Source: Aliagarivorans marinus DSM 23064 (GTDB taxonomy: Bacteria > Pseudomonadota > Gammaproteobacteria > Enterobacterales > Celerinatantimonadaceae). From it: a DNA stretch of 64,000 nucleotides. The stretch's first letter is position 1. Each line of letters starts with the position of its first letter. Both the position numbers and the translations under genes were made by a program. Under the pieces are notes generated by a model, which saw only the letters and a list, made by a program, of their open reading frames with translations, did not search any database and was not told the origin of the DNA. Of the stretch, positions 1 to 7,759 are shown piece by piece. The stretch is taken from assembly GCF_000429485.1 (NCBI RefSeq), contig NZ_AUBY01000021.1:38532-102531 (forward strand), in the 5' to 3' direction.

Positions 1-324
1 GCTGATGCGCTCGATTTTCCGGTGGGACATTCTTCGGTGGCCGATGCTCAAATAACTCGCTTGATGATGGATGAGGCTTATCCACAAATCGTCTTTCTAC
101 AGCTAAGCGACGCACCAGATGAAAACGCTGAGTGTCATAGAAATAGTACTTGGCACTACGCCATTCCCATCAGCTCGCCTGAGGGGCAAAACATGTACAG
201 CGCTTTGCTTGCGTTAAAAGCATCAGCAGGCCACGCGTTTTTTGGTGGGGCCGATGAGTGTGTGACTGAGCTGCCACCAGAGATTCTGGGAATAGAACGC
301 TTAGCTCGACTTGAGTTGCACTAG
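1..324 (+). CDS. Small cysteine-containing protein, 5' end cut by the window edge
   Basis: Open reading frame that is already open at position 1 and stops at 322-324. A GTG at 22 could start it but has no ribosome binding site, so the true start is probably off the window. About 107 residues are visible. The C-terminal half has the pattern MYS-x2-LA-x3-A followed by a D/E-x-C motif, also present in the two downstream genes (YSMMLAA-x2-A, then DDC), so it may be a diverged member of the same secreted family. Two cysteines could form a disulphide. Function unknown; it lies in transposon cargo and is convergent with tnsC. Confidence 0.55.
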   Translation, partial: ADALDFPVGHSSVADAQITRLMMDEAYPQIVFLQLSDAPDENAECHRNSTWHYAIPISSPEGQNMYSALLALKASAGHAFFGGADECVTELPPEILGIERLARLELH

Positions 325-348
325 CTTAGGACTTTGTCGGAGTGAACC

Positions 349-690
349 ATGAAGCGACTTTACATCGTTGTGACTACATTATTGATATTGGCACCGACAC
401 AAGTCAGTGCACTGATTAGCTGTACGGGTATCCCCAGGTTTGTGTACGCTGGCTACCATGGACCAACTCCAGCAGAGAACAGTTTCGGTGTTGAGCTCGA
501 CACTGTTGCCGGTATTCTTAACCTGGGTCAGACGTCCGATACGCAGGCAACGGCGCGTTACTCGATGATGCTGGCTGCACAGCGAGCGCAAAGCACCGTT
601 ATTTTAGAGTTTTTTAACCACTCACCTCCGGATGACTGCGATACGGTGGTTCAATCAAGAGAAGTGCCTACATCCGTCTATACACGTTAA
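349..690 (+). CDS. Small secreted protein, tandem paralogue 1
   Basis: Protein of 113 residues with a clear N-terminal signal peptide (positively charged start, hydrophobic stretch to about residue 21, cleavage after VSA). The mature part of about 92 residues has two cysteines, one near the mature N terminus (SCTG) and one in DDC near the C terminus, consistent with one disulphide in a periplasmic or exported protein. It is roughly two-thirds identical to the product of the next gene. Start chosen at ATG 349, preceded by GGAG. It is cargo of the Tn7-like element, 24 bp after the previous gene. I do not recognise a named family and assign no function. Confidence 0.75.
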   Translation: MKRLYIVVTTLLILAPTQVSALISCTGIPRFVYAGYHGPTPAENSFGVELDTVAGILNLGQTSDTQATARYSMMLAAQRAQSTVILEFFNHSPPDDCDTVVQSREVPTSVYTR

Positions 691-782
691 GCACTGTGAC
701 ACATCACAAGCATGCGTAAACACCTTGGTCTGGTTGACATCGAGTAAGTCAGGCCGTATTCCAGAGCAAATGGGAGGAACGA

Positions 783-1124
783 ATGAAGACAAGCGTTATT
801 GTTACAGCGATTTCACTGACACTGGCGTCGCTGCATGCCAACGCGCTAGTGAGCTGTTCGGGCATACCTCGCTTTGTGTATGTGGGGTATCATGGCCCGT
901 CACCTGCGGAAAGCAGCTATGGTGTCATGCTGAGCACCGGGAATGGTGTATTACACCTTGGCCCCACTTCCGGCACTCTAGCAACCGCACGATATTCAAT
1001 GATGCTTGCTGCACAGCAGGCCCAGAGCAGCGTAACCATCGAGTATTTTAATCTATCAGCACCTGATGATTGCGATACGGCAGTGGAGTTGAAAGAGGTA
1101 CCTACCTCTGTTTACTCGCGCTAG
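783..1124 (+). CDS. Small secreted protein, tandem paralogue 2
   Basis: Protein of 113 residues, same length as its upstream paralogue, with a signal peptide ending about residue 20-21 (AxA-type site, HANA). The core GIPRFVY-x-GYHGP, the ATARYSMMLAAQ segment and the tail EVPTS-V-Y are conserved between the two copies, while signal peptides and the central loop differ; this suggests a tandem duplication followed by selection on the mature fold. Strong ribosome binding site GGGAGGAA before ATG 783. Two conserved cysteines. It ends 82 bp before the tnsC stop codon, facing it. Function unknown. Confidence 0.75.
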   Translation: MKTSVIVTAISLTLASLHANALVSCSGIPRFVYVGYHGPSPAESSYGVMLSTGNGVLHLGPTSGTLATARYSMMLAAQQAQSSVTIEYFNLSAPDDCDTAVELKEVPTSVYSR

Positions 1125-1160
1125 AAGCAACTCAAATAAGTGCTTCATTAGTAAGTTCAA

Positions 1161-1196
1161 CCATCCTAGCTCTTGCAAAAATAATGAGGAGGATGG
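1161..1196. terminator. Weak inverted repeat between convergent cargo gene and tnsC
   Basis: CCATCCT (1161-1167) and AGGATGG (1190-1196) form a perfect 7-bp inverted repeat in the 82-bp gap between two convergent genes. The 22-base loop is long and there is no T-run, so a terminator role is only a possibility. Confidence 0.2.
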
Positions 1197-1206
1197 CTAT
1201 CATACT

Positions 1207-2874
1207 CTACCTGCAAGTTTTGCATCCACCCAACCATGACTCCATTGGGAAGATGACTCCTTGCTCATTTAGAGTGTCGTACAAATCTTCTTCACTGGAA
1301 AACTGGTAGCGCAGGTCGTTAGCACTGAGGGTCCCCCAGTTAGCTGGTTTGACGACTTGGCCGCTTCGAGCCTCCTCTTGCTCTATTTCAGCGTCACCTT
1401 CATACCAATCCAAAACAATAGGCATGAGCTCTCGTATCTTCATATCGGGGCTTTGCTTAAATGCTCGTTCTACTAACGGAGCTACGCGGCTGGCCTCACA
1501 GTCCATACCCACGAGCAAGTGATATAAGCGTTGAGCTTGGGGGTTGCCATCAAACACACCCAGCTCAGGTTCCTGTTTACCTGCTTCAGCAATTCGCTGA
1601 CGAAGGTCGAGTAGTTGCTTGTCGATTTGTGGCACATGTAGGTCTGAGTACTTCACCACGAGTTCTGGATCGCCCGAACGCAGTGCAGCCAGCATAGGGT
1701 GTACCGGCTTAAACTCATCTTCAAATACCTTTCTCATTAACTTGAGTGAGATCCGCTCGCTACGATTAGCGATTGCCCACAGCTGAGTGAGAACAAACAG
1801 CTTCACCACGATATCGTGAACGCCTTGGGTCAACTCATACCAACCATCTCGGAGCTCATCTGTCAGCACGTCATCTTTACGCTGAAGCCACTGATAGCGC
1901 CAAAGTTTTCTTGCAAAAGCACTCCATTCTGAATGCTTAATGCGATCAGAGCCTTTATGTCTTTCTGGAGCCTCGTTCTTCATAGGCTCCCAAAATAGCG
2001 ATCCAAACCCAGCAACACGCCGACCAGATTGAAGCTCCAACTCAAGAATAGGCCGAGCTTTGGGGGTACCGACCAACACAACTGGCACGCCAATGGTGTT
2101 TACCAGCTCAACGAAAAATTCCAGCATGTCTTTCTCATCATCGGAACTTTGCCGGCTTAAACGCTGAATCTCATCGATTACCAATATGCCAATTGCTCGC
2201 TGGGTGGCAATTTGACCCATTAAGGCGAGCAGGGTATCGGTACCCACGCGCTTTTGGGTGTATTTCTGCTCATAGTTAGTATTAAGCTTTTGATCGATGG
2301 CTCTGAAAAAGTTAACGCACAAGCTTTTAAGCGTACCCTTTGCCGGGCATTCGATTTTCAGGTGAACCAGCTGAATAAAGTTGTACTTTTCGTGGTAAAT
2401 CACTTGCGGGTAGTTCGCTAAAATACGATTCAGCGTAGTGCTTTTACCGCAGCCTGACACACCGATAAGTGCGAAGCTGCTGGCTGTAGAAGGCGCTTTA
2501 GCAAAGCGAAAGCTCGACAATTCACCTCGCTTTATGCGCTCATAACCATCTTGTAAGTGACTTTTGAGCGAACCATCTTCCAGATTTCGGCCCACGTAGC
2601 CACGGCGCATCATAATTGAGATCTTTTCTTCTAGTCGCAGGTGGTTCGCTAAAGGCTGGAAAAAGTCATCGAGCAGGCCTGCAATCTCATGTGCACGGAT
2701 TCGCCCATCGGAGAATGCATCTCCTGGCTGATAGCTAACCTTACCTCGCAGTCCGTCTCGGACTTGCTCTACCTGCATAATTGGCGGCAATGCTTCAATG
2801 AAGGGATTCCCCCTATAGCGCTCTACACCAGGGTCTTGATACACGGCATCGACGGTGTTTTCAGGTAAGGTCAT
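1207..2874 (-). CDS. tnsC: Tn7-type transposition regulator ATPase TnsC
   Basis: AAA+ ATPase that links target selectors (TnsD or TnsE in Tn7) to the TnsAB transposase and carries target immunity. It has 555 residues, the same length as Tn7 TnsC, with obvious homology throughout. Walker A GVSGCGKS is at residues 138-145 and Walker B LVIDEIQ at 231-237. The N-terminal region (GVERYRGNPFIEALPP) resembles the TnsA/TnsB-contacting part of Tn7 TnsC. Start ATG 2874 lies 5 bp after the tnsB stop, with GAGGA inside the end of tnsB, so it is translated from the tnsABC transcript. In Tn7 the next gene is tnsD; here the next genes run convergently. Confidence 0.96.
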   Translation of the reverse strand: MTLPENTVDAVYQDPGVERYRGNPFIEALPPIMQVEQVRDGLRGKVSYQPGDAFSDGRIRAHEIAGLLDDFFQPLANHLRLEEKISIMMRRGYVGRNLEDGSLKSHLQDGYERIKRGELSSFRFAKAPSTASSFALIGVSGCGKSTTLNRILANYPQVIYHEKYNFIQLVHLKIECPAKGTLKSLCVNFFRAIDQKLNTNYEQKYTQKRVGTDTLLALMGQIATQRAIGILVIDEIQRLSRQSSDDEKDMLEFFVELVNTIGVPVVLVGTPKARPILELELQSGRRVAGFGSLFWEPMKNEAPERHKGSDRIKHSEWSAFARKLWRYQWLQRKDDVLTDELRDGWYELTQGVHDIVVKLFVLTQLWAIANRSERISLKLMRKVFEDEFKPVHPMLAALRSGDPELVVKYSDLHVPQIDKQLLDLRQRIAEAGKQEPELGVFDGNPQAQRLYHLLVGMDCEASRVAPLVERAFKQSPDMKIRELMPIVLDWYEGDAEIEQEEARSGQVVKPANWGTLSANDLRYQFSSEEDLYDTLNEQGVIFPMESWLGGCKTCR

Positions 2875-2879
2875 AACTA

Positions 2880-4964
2880 TCAGTCCTCATGATCATCAAA
2901 CAGCTCATCAATGAAATCAGGGTAAGTGCAGTCATCTTCCTGCTCGGCTCTTAGAGGTGTGACAGGGGCTTTAACCTGGCTTGTGTTGGTAGGGCTATAC
3001 GCTGCGCCTTGCCGCTCTTGCTGCTTCTCCTGCTCCCGATTGCTTCTGATGGTAGCAATTCTCTCAGCTTTAGTGAGCCCTTGGTGGTTAGGCTTGTTAG
3101 CAACGGCTTGCTTGATTTTCTGCTGCACAAAGCTCTCATGATCGCGGCGCTGCTTATCATCAACCAACAGCTGCTTAGCCATTGATGATTTTTGCTTGGC
3201 TTGCTGCCGCCATACATCCCAGAATGAACACCCTTGATACTCACGCGAATGGTCAGAGAGCTTACATACCCAATGTTCGAGCGAGCCGTTTTTAGTAAAT
3301 AGATAGATATGATCGGCGGAGTTCGGGTCATATGCCGCAAGTAAACTTTCTGGGCGTTTGACTGACGAATCACGATGTAACCAGCCGCTCTCAAGCATCT
3401 CGCTACAAGTGTAATAAAGCCCGAATGCACATACACCCAGCTCAGATGTAGATACTTTCACTCTGGGCATCATAGCGACTCTGAGTGCAGCCTCACTGGC
3501 TTGTCTTAACCGACCGGTGCGGTTTTGGATACCCCAGTTCCAGATGGATAAGGGCGTCATCTCCAAATCGGTCGGCATATCTGGTGCGCGGTCGTATTTT
3601 TTGAGAACAGCAAACTGGTTGTGCATCAGTACCGAAGATACGATGATCTCAGTGAAATCTTGTACGGTGAGCGCTGCATCCAAACGGTAGTCCTTCCCAC
3701 CGCGCTTTTTGACTTTCGTTCCCGTTACCACGCCCGGCGCAAAAGGCTTAAAGTCAGCCTGAACCCACTTAAAATGCCTCTCAACTATGCCTTTAGCGGA
3801 GCCTTGATGTGGAGGCGTGTTTTCGATACGCACCGAAAAACTGCTTTCCAGCGATTCAATTTGATGGCCCAGTAGCTCACCGCGATCAGCGAGTATTGCA
3901 TCGGGAAGGCCCAAGGCTGGCCATTGCTCATCAGAGATATCAAAGCCTATGGATTTACAGTAATCCACTTTACTGGTCATCGAGTTCACAAGCGCTTGCA
4001 TAGCGACCGCATAAGAAGGGTTTTCAAAACCAATGTATACCCCGGTAATTAGCCGAGAGAACACATCGACAACCGCATAAACCGTTGGTCTTCCCACAAT
4101 GGCAGACTTGTCGCGAGTTGATACCAGGTAGATATCGGCGATTGTTGCATCGATCTCATAGCGGCTTCCAGGACCCATCGCTTGGGTGGTTGCGGTGGAT
4201 GTTAAAGGCCGAACATCGTTGCGGTAGTTGTTCTTATTGTTACGCTTTTGCAGTTTCTCAATAGTTGAGTACTCACGCTTATAGAAGTGCTTCATCTGCC
4301 AAATTGAGGGGATCTCCTCTTCGGGCACATGTGGATTATGAGTCGTGTATATGCTCTGAAAACGCCGGTAAGCATAGGGAACTGATGCGTTTCTCTCTTT
4401 AAGTAAGTACTTGTCGATGGCTATCCGAAACAACCGCTCAACGCTTGCATCCATATTTGCGCCAATACCCGGTTTGTATACCCGTGGCCGGCCTAGTTTT
4501 TTGTCCTTGGCGTGTCGCTTCTTCCCTTTAGCTCCCGAGTTATGGTAGTCGGGCAGTAAGGCATTGGGCATTTGTCCACGTTGCCAGTAACGGCGCAATA
4601 AGCGATACAACGTTTGCTTAGTGAAACCATGCTTTTGCATGGCTTCACCAATCAAGCGCCCACGGATCCGACGGTCATAGTATTCAGGGTGGCTAACAAT
4701 GGACGAGATAACAGCCATGTTTTTATCGCGTTTGAGCTTGGCAGTGGTACCGTCTTCCGGCTGTATCATGGCGAGTGATGCAAATGGGTCCTCACAACGA
4801 AGTAAGCGCTCCTCGTCAATTGCTTGTACCAACTCATGCTGTCGGATCAGCTCAGGGAACGCTGAAGCATCCTCGATGCTGATCCAAATGTACTCACCAG
4901 TTAAGCAACTGAGAATGCGGTACTCATGACCGTCAAGACTGACTACCTCATTGGTTTGAAACAT
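2880..4964 (-). CDS. tnsB: Tn7-type DDE transposase subunit TnsB
   Basis: Catalytic subunit that binds the transposon ends and performs 3'-end cleavage and joining. It has 694 residues (Tn7 TnsB 702). N-terminal helix-turn-helix DNA-binding region to about residue 240, then an RNase H-like core with the DDE triad visible as D272 (YEIDATIAD), D360 (ILADRGEL) and E395 (KGIVERHF), one residue off the Tn7 numbering, and a C-terminal TnsC-contacting region. Start ATG 4964 overlaps the 3' end of tnsA by 17 bp, indicating translational coupling. The tandem repeats at 5828-5887 are its likely binding sites. Confidence 0.97.
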   Translation of the reverse strand: MFQTNEVVSLDGHEYRILSCLTGEYIWISIEDASAFPELIRQHELVQAIDEERLLRCEDPFASLAMIQPEDGTTAKLKRDKNMAVISSIVSHPEYYDRRIRGRLIGEAMQKHGFTKQTLYRLLRRYWQRGQMPNALLPDYHNSGAKGKKRHAKDKKLGRPRVYKPGIGANMDASVERLFRIAIDKYLLKERNASVPYAYRRFQSIYTTHNPHVPEEEIPSIWQMKHFYKREYSTIEKLQKRNNKNNYRNDVRPLTSTATTQAMGPGSRYEIDATIADIYLVSTRDKSAIVGRPTVYAVVDVFSRLITGVYIGFENPSYAVAMQALVNSMTSKVDYCKSIGFDISDEQWPALGLPDAILADRGELLGHQIESLESSFSVRIENTPPHQGSAKGIVERHFKWVQADFKPFAPGVVTGTKVKKRGGKDYRLDAALTVQDFTEIIVSSVLMHNQFAVLKKYDRAPDMPTDLEMTPLSIWNWGIQNRTGRLRQASEAALRVAMMPRVKVSTSELGVCAFGLYYTCSEMLESGWLHRDSSVKRPESLLAAYDPNSADHIYLFTKNGSLEHWVCKLSDHSREYQGCSFWDVWRQQAKQKSSMAKQLLVDDKQRRDHESFVQQKIKQAVANKPNHQGLTKAERIATIRSNREQEKQQERQGAAYSPTNTSQVKAPVTPLRAEQEDDCTYPDFIDELFDDHED

Positions 4965-5775
4965 TCAGTTCCTCCAACATCTTAGCAACGTTACCTACTG
5001 AAAGGTCACGCCCCTTTAGCTGTAAATAGGGCGTGAAAACATCAAACTGAAAGCAGCGTAATGCCAACAACTGGCGCATCTCAAACAGCGACTCGCCAGG
5101 CTCTAGGGAGTAAGCCACATCCAGCTTTTTCGCAATATCGACCACTCGTAGATCTGGGTTTTCATTCATCTGATGGGCGTAGAAACTGAGCTTATTCAGT
5201 AAGCTCTGTTGAGGCTGCGAGTTTGATTGCTCTGGATAAAGCCAAAGGATGTTACTGAAGACGACCTTGGGGATCTCTTTTTCAGTAACGATCATCCAAG
5301 GAATAGATTTTTCTTCCCAATACCGACGTTCTAGCTCGAGCTTCTCAACCGTGGCGGCATCGGCCAAAAACTTAGAGTATTTAGCCTGCAGAGCAAACTT
5401 GGGTTGTTGGGCATCGCGGGTGTTCACCAGAAAATCTGATGACATTACATTGAGTATCTGACCACTTTTAGGATGTCGAATACCAGCATCGGCAGCAAGT
5501 ACCCGTGTAACTTCACGATCCAGTGGGAACTGCTCGCGAATATCTTGGGTATCACGATGCCACTCAAGCATAAGAAAGACAGCAAGCTCTAAATCGGAAA
5601 GTAGATGATGGGTGCGCTGGGTTTTGTGACCAAACGTACGATGTGAGCGCCCATCAGAGGGAACATCTCGAACGGTTATCCATGGTTTGTAGTCAGCTCC
5701 GCGCCCTTGACCCCGGCCTTGTTTAATCCAACGCCGGATCTTCGCTTCAGTGAGTTCGTACTTCCCTTTTGCCAT
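4948..5775 (-). CDS. tnsA: Tn7-type endonuclease TnsA
   Basis: Endonuclease-fold subunit of the heteromeric transposase; it cuts the 5' ends so that transposition is cut-and-paste. The ATG at 5775 gives 275 residues beginning MAKGKYELTE, matching Tn7 TnsA (273 residues); a TTG at 5790 would add five residues but lacks support. With this start the catalytic residues fall at the Tn7 numbers: E63 (SDLELAVF), D114 (MSSDFLV) and K132 (ALQAK). All active-site residues are present, so the element looks catalytically competent for excision. First gene of the tnsABC operon, reading away from glmS. Confidence 0.96.
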   Translation of the reverse strand: MAKGKYELTEAKIRRWIKQGRGQGRGADYKPWITVRDVPSDGRSHRTFGHKTQRTHHLLSDLELAVFLMLEWHRDTQDIREQFPLDREVTRVLAADAGIRHPKSGQILNVMSSDFLVNTRDAQQPKFALQAKYSKFLADAATVEKLELERRYWEEKSIPWMIVTEKEIPKVVFSNILWLYPEQSNSQPQQSLLNKLSFYAHQMNENPDLRVVDIAKKLDVAYSLEPGESLFEMRQLLALRCFQFDVFTPYLQLKGRDLSVGNVAKMLEELNVSNQ

Positions 5776-5793
5776 AACAAAAACCGCCAAACC

Positions 5794-5812
5794 ATGCTCA
5801 CTATTTGAGCAT
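5794..5812. promoter_or_regulatory. Palindrome overlapping the tnsA promoter, candidate operator
   Basis: ATGCTCA (5794-5800) and TGAGCAT (5806-5812) form a perfect 7-bp inverted repeat with a 5-bp spacer. It covers most of the proposed -10 element of the tns promoter and lies just upstream of tnsA. The form is that of an operator for a small dimeric repressor; no candidate repressor gene is visible in the window. Confidence 0.45.
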
Positions 5813-5836
5813 ATGCTTGACGGCCTTAGTATGCAA
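5808..5836 (-). promoter_or_regulatory. Predicted sigma-70 promoter of tnsABC
   Basis: On the minus strand TTGCAT (5836-5831) and TATGCT (5813-5808) are separated by 17 bp, a fair match to -35 and -10 hexamers. The -35 overlaps the innermost 20-bp end repeat. TnsB bound there would block the promoter, as reported for Tn7 autoregulation. Confidence 0.5.
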
Positions 5837-5887
5837 CTTTATTACTCAGTATGAATCTTTATTACTCAGTATGAGACTTTATTACTC
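5828..5887 (+). repeat. Three tandem 20-bp direct repeats, TnsB-binding sites of the transposon end
   Basis: Three copies with exact 20-bp periodicity: AGTATGCAACTTTATTACTC (5828-5847), AGTATGAATCTTTATTACTC (5848-5867) and AGTATGAGACTTTATTACTC (5868-5887). They differ only at internal positions 7-9. The outermost ends 7 bp from the transposon terminus. In Tn7 the glmS-proximal end carries four overlapping TnsB sites; a fourth, degenerate copy further inside may have been lost or overwritten by the tns promoter. Confidence 0.88.
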
Positions 5888-5888
5888 T

Positions 5889-5894
5889 CCCACA
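5889..5894 (-). other. Transposon terminus TGTGGG
   Basis: The minus strand reads TGTGGG from 5894 inward, the terminal motif shared by Tn7-type ends. The next five bases (5895-5899, CCTCC) are the predicted target-site duplication; the matching copy lies off the left edge and cannot be checked here. Confidence 0.85.
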
Positions 5895-5955
5895 CCTCCT
5901 TTTTATCCACATAAAATGTTTATTCCACGGTTACCGACTTCGCCAGATTACGCGG
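5895..5955 (-). other. attTn7: glmS 3' end and insertion point
   Basis: The last codons of glmS (encoding NLAKSVTVE) are the conserved sequence recognised by TnsD in attTn7. Insertion occurred in the 25 bp after the stop codon, leaving glmS intact. No rho-independent terminator is visible in these 25 bp, so glmS transcription may continue into the element, in the same direction as tnsA. Confidence 0.85.
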
Positions 5956-7752
5956 CTGGTCCACATCGGTACCTTTAATCAATGCCACGTAGTAAGACAG
6001 TAGCTGTAGAGGTACGGTGTAGACAATTGGGGCGATCAGCTCGTCGACATGTGGAACACTCAGTACCCGCATGGTGTCATCACTTTCGAACTTGGCGTCG
6101 CCGTCAGCAAACACGTAAAGAATACCACCGCGGGCACGCACCTCTTCCACGTTGGATTTAAGCTTCTCCAACAGTTCGTTATTAGGCGCCACCACGATAA
6201 TCGGCATTTCGGCATCAATCAGTGCCAAGGGGCCATGCTTCAGCTCTCCCGCTGCATAGGCTTCGGCGTGGATATAGGAGATCTCTTTAAGCTTGAGCGC
6301 CCCTTCCATCGCGATGGGGTATTGGCTGCCACGGCCGAGGAACAGACTATGCTGCATATCAGCGAACTCTTCGGCTAGGGCTTCGATAGGCTCGGCCAAG
6401 GTTAGCGCTTGCTCTAGCTTGGCAGGCAGGCTTTGCAGTGCATGCACCAGCGCGGCTTCTTGCTCATCGTTCATCAGGTTATGGCGGCCAATCGCGCCCA
6501 CTAGCATCAGCAAGCCAGCCAACTGAACGGTAAAGGCCTTGGTTGACGCCACGCCAATCTCGGCACCCGCTTTCATCATATAGGCCATGTCTGACTCACG
6601 CACCAGTGACGAACCGGGCACGTTACAGATGGTCAAGCTGGCCATATAACCTTGTTCTTTGGCCAGACGCAGCGCCGCTAAGGTATCGGCGGTCTCACCG
6701 CTTTGCGAGATGGTCACCAGTAGGCTGTTGGGTAGTACCACCGACTTGCGATAGCGAAACTCTGAGGCGATTTCGACGTTACAGCTTACGCCAGCCAGCT
6801 CTTCGAACCAGTAGCGCGCCACCATACCAGCATGATAGCTGGTGCCACAGGCGATGATCTGTACATGTTTCACATCGCTAAGCAGCTCAACAGCGTTATC
6901 ACCAAATACATCATCCAATACCCGCCCTTGGCCCAGGCGGCCATCCAAGGTGCGCTGCAAGGCCAAAGGCTGCTCGTAGATCTCTTTGAGCATGTAGTGG
7001 CGGTACTGGCCTTTGTCTCCGGCATCGTGGGAGGCGTTGGACTCGATGATATCGCGTACCACCGGCTCGCCATTCTTATCAAAGATATTCACTTCAAAGC
7101 GGGTGACCTCGGCTACATCGCCTTCTTCTAAAAAGCTGAAGCGACGGGTTACCGGAAGCAGGGCGAGCTGATCGGAGGCGATAAAGTTTTCGCCGAGACC
7201 ATAGCCAATCACCAAGGGGCTGCCAGAGCGGGCCACTACAACCTTGGAAGGATCGCGCTTATCCATGATCACCGTGCCATAGGCGCCTTCCAGCTCAGAC
7301 ACCGCCGATTGCACCGCGCTCAAAAGCGTTTCGTGATGCTTAATTTTATGGTCGACCAGATGGGCGATCACCTCGGTATCGGTGTCGGAGCTAAAGTGAT
7401 AGCCCTCGGCTTTGAGCTGCTCACGCAACTCGGCGTGGTTTTCGATAATGCCGTTGTGCACCACGGCAATCGTTTCACATGAAACATGGGGGTGGGCGTT
7501 GCGCTCGCTCGGCTCGCCATGGGTTGCCCAACGGGTATGGGCGATACCTGTGCCGCCAATGACCGGGGTTTGCACTAAGGCATCGGCTAGCTCCTGAACC
7601 TTGCCCAAGCGGCGAACCCGCTGCAACTGGCCATCGCCGTCAATGGTTGCCACTCCGGCTGAGTCGTAGCCGCGATACTCCAGTCGGCGTAGTCCTTCTA
7701 CTAGAATATCTGCGACATCACGCTGTGCAACTGCACCTACAATTCCGCACAT
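5920..7752 (-). CDS. glmS: Glutamine-fructose-6-phosphate aminotransferase (isomerizing)
   Basis: Makes glucosamine-6-phosphate from fructose-6-phosphate and glutamine, the first step of UDP-GlcNAc synthesis for peptidoglycan and LPS. 610 residues. The start is set at ATG 7752 because the protein must begin Met-Cys-Gly-Ile-Val-Gly: the cysteine becomes the N-terminal nucleophile of the glutaminase domain (about 1-220). Two SIS isomerase domains follow (about 280-600), and the C terminus LAKSVTVE is typical. GAGGA lies 7 bp upstream. The start abuts the stop of the DeoR-family gene, suggesting co-transcription. A parS-like palindrome lies inside (7471-7486). The 3' end is the attTn7 target. 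Confidence 0.97.
   Translation of the reverse strand: MCGIVGAVAQRDVADILVEGLRRLEYRGYDSAGVATIDGDGQLQRVRRLGKVQELADALVQTPVIGGTGIAHTRWATHGEPSERNAHPHVSCETIAVVHNGIIENHAELREQLKAEGYHFSSDTDTEVIAHLVDHKIKHHETLLSAVQSAVSELEGAYGTVIMDKRDPSKVVVARSGSPLVIGYGLGENFIASDQLALLPVTRRFSFLEEGDVAEVTRFEVNIFDKNGEPVVRDIIESNASHDAGDKGQYRHYMLKEIYEQPLALQRTLDGRLGQGRVLDDVFGDNAVELLSDVKHVQIIACGTSYHAGMVARYWFEELAGVSCNVEIASEFRYRKSVVLPNSLLVTISQSGETADTLAALRLAKEQGYMASLTICNVPGSSLVRESDMAYMMKAGAEIGVASTKAFTVQLAGLLMLVGAIGRHNLMNDEQEAALVHALQSLPAKLEQALTLAEPIEALAEEFADMQHSLFLGRGSQYPIAMEGALKLKEISYIHAEAYAAGELKHGPLALIDAEMPIIVVAPNNELLEKLKSNVEEVRARGGILYVFADGDAKFESDDTMRVLSVPHVDELIAPIVYTVPLQLLSYYVALIKGTDVDQPRNLAKSVTVE
7471..7486. other. Degenerate parS-like palindrome inside glmS
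   Basis: CGTTTCACATGAAACA differs from the consensus TGTTTCACGTGAAACA at the first base and at one central base. It may bind ParB weakly or be coincidental; it encodes part of the conserved glutaminase domain. Confidence 0.3.
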
Positions 7753-7759
7753 AAGATCC

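Larger units (their letters stand above)
1..5894 (-). mobile_element. Tn7-family transposon, glmS-proximal end (element continues off the left edge)
   Basis: Tn7-like element inserted at the classical attTn7 site. What is seen: tnsA-tnsB-tnsC in tight minus-strand order, a TGTGGG terminus (read on the minus strand from 5894), three 20-bp direct repeats just inside it, and exactly 25 bp between the terminus and the last base of glmS. TnsA, TnsB and TnsC have lengths and catalytic residue positions almost identical to those of Tn7 itself. The opposite end, the bulk of the cargo and any tnsD/tnsE lie beyond position 1. Strand is given as the direction of tns transcription, which is also that of glmS. 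Confidence 0.93.

Noticed and set aside
632..1051. 139-residue plus-strand frame overlapping both small secreted genes
   Set aside because: Second frame within the two paralogues, which have signal peptides and good ribosome binding sites.
1125..1206. Remnant of tnsD after tnsC
   Set aside because: Only 82 bp; the minus strand gives a 24-residue frame with no TnsD zinc-finger motif. No evidence of a decayed gene.
1..5894. CRISPR-associated Tn7 system within the window
   Set aside because: No cas genes, no TniQ and no regularly spaced repeats with spacers were seen in this part; the only periodic repeats are the TnsB boxes.
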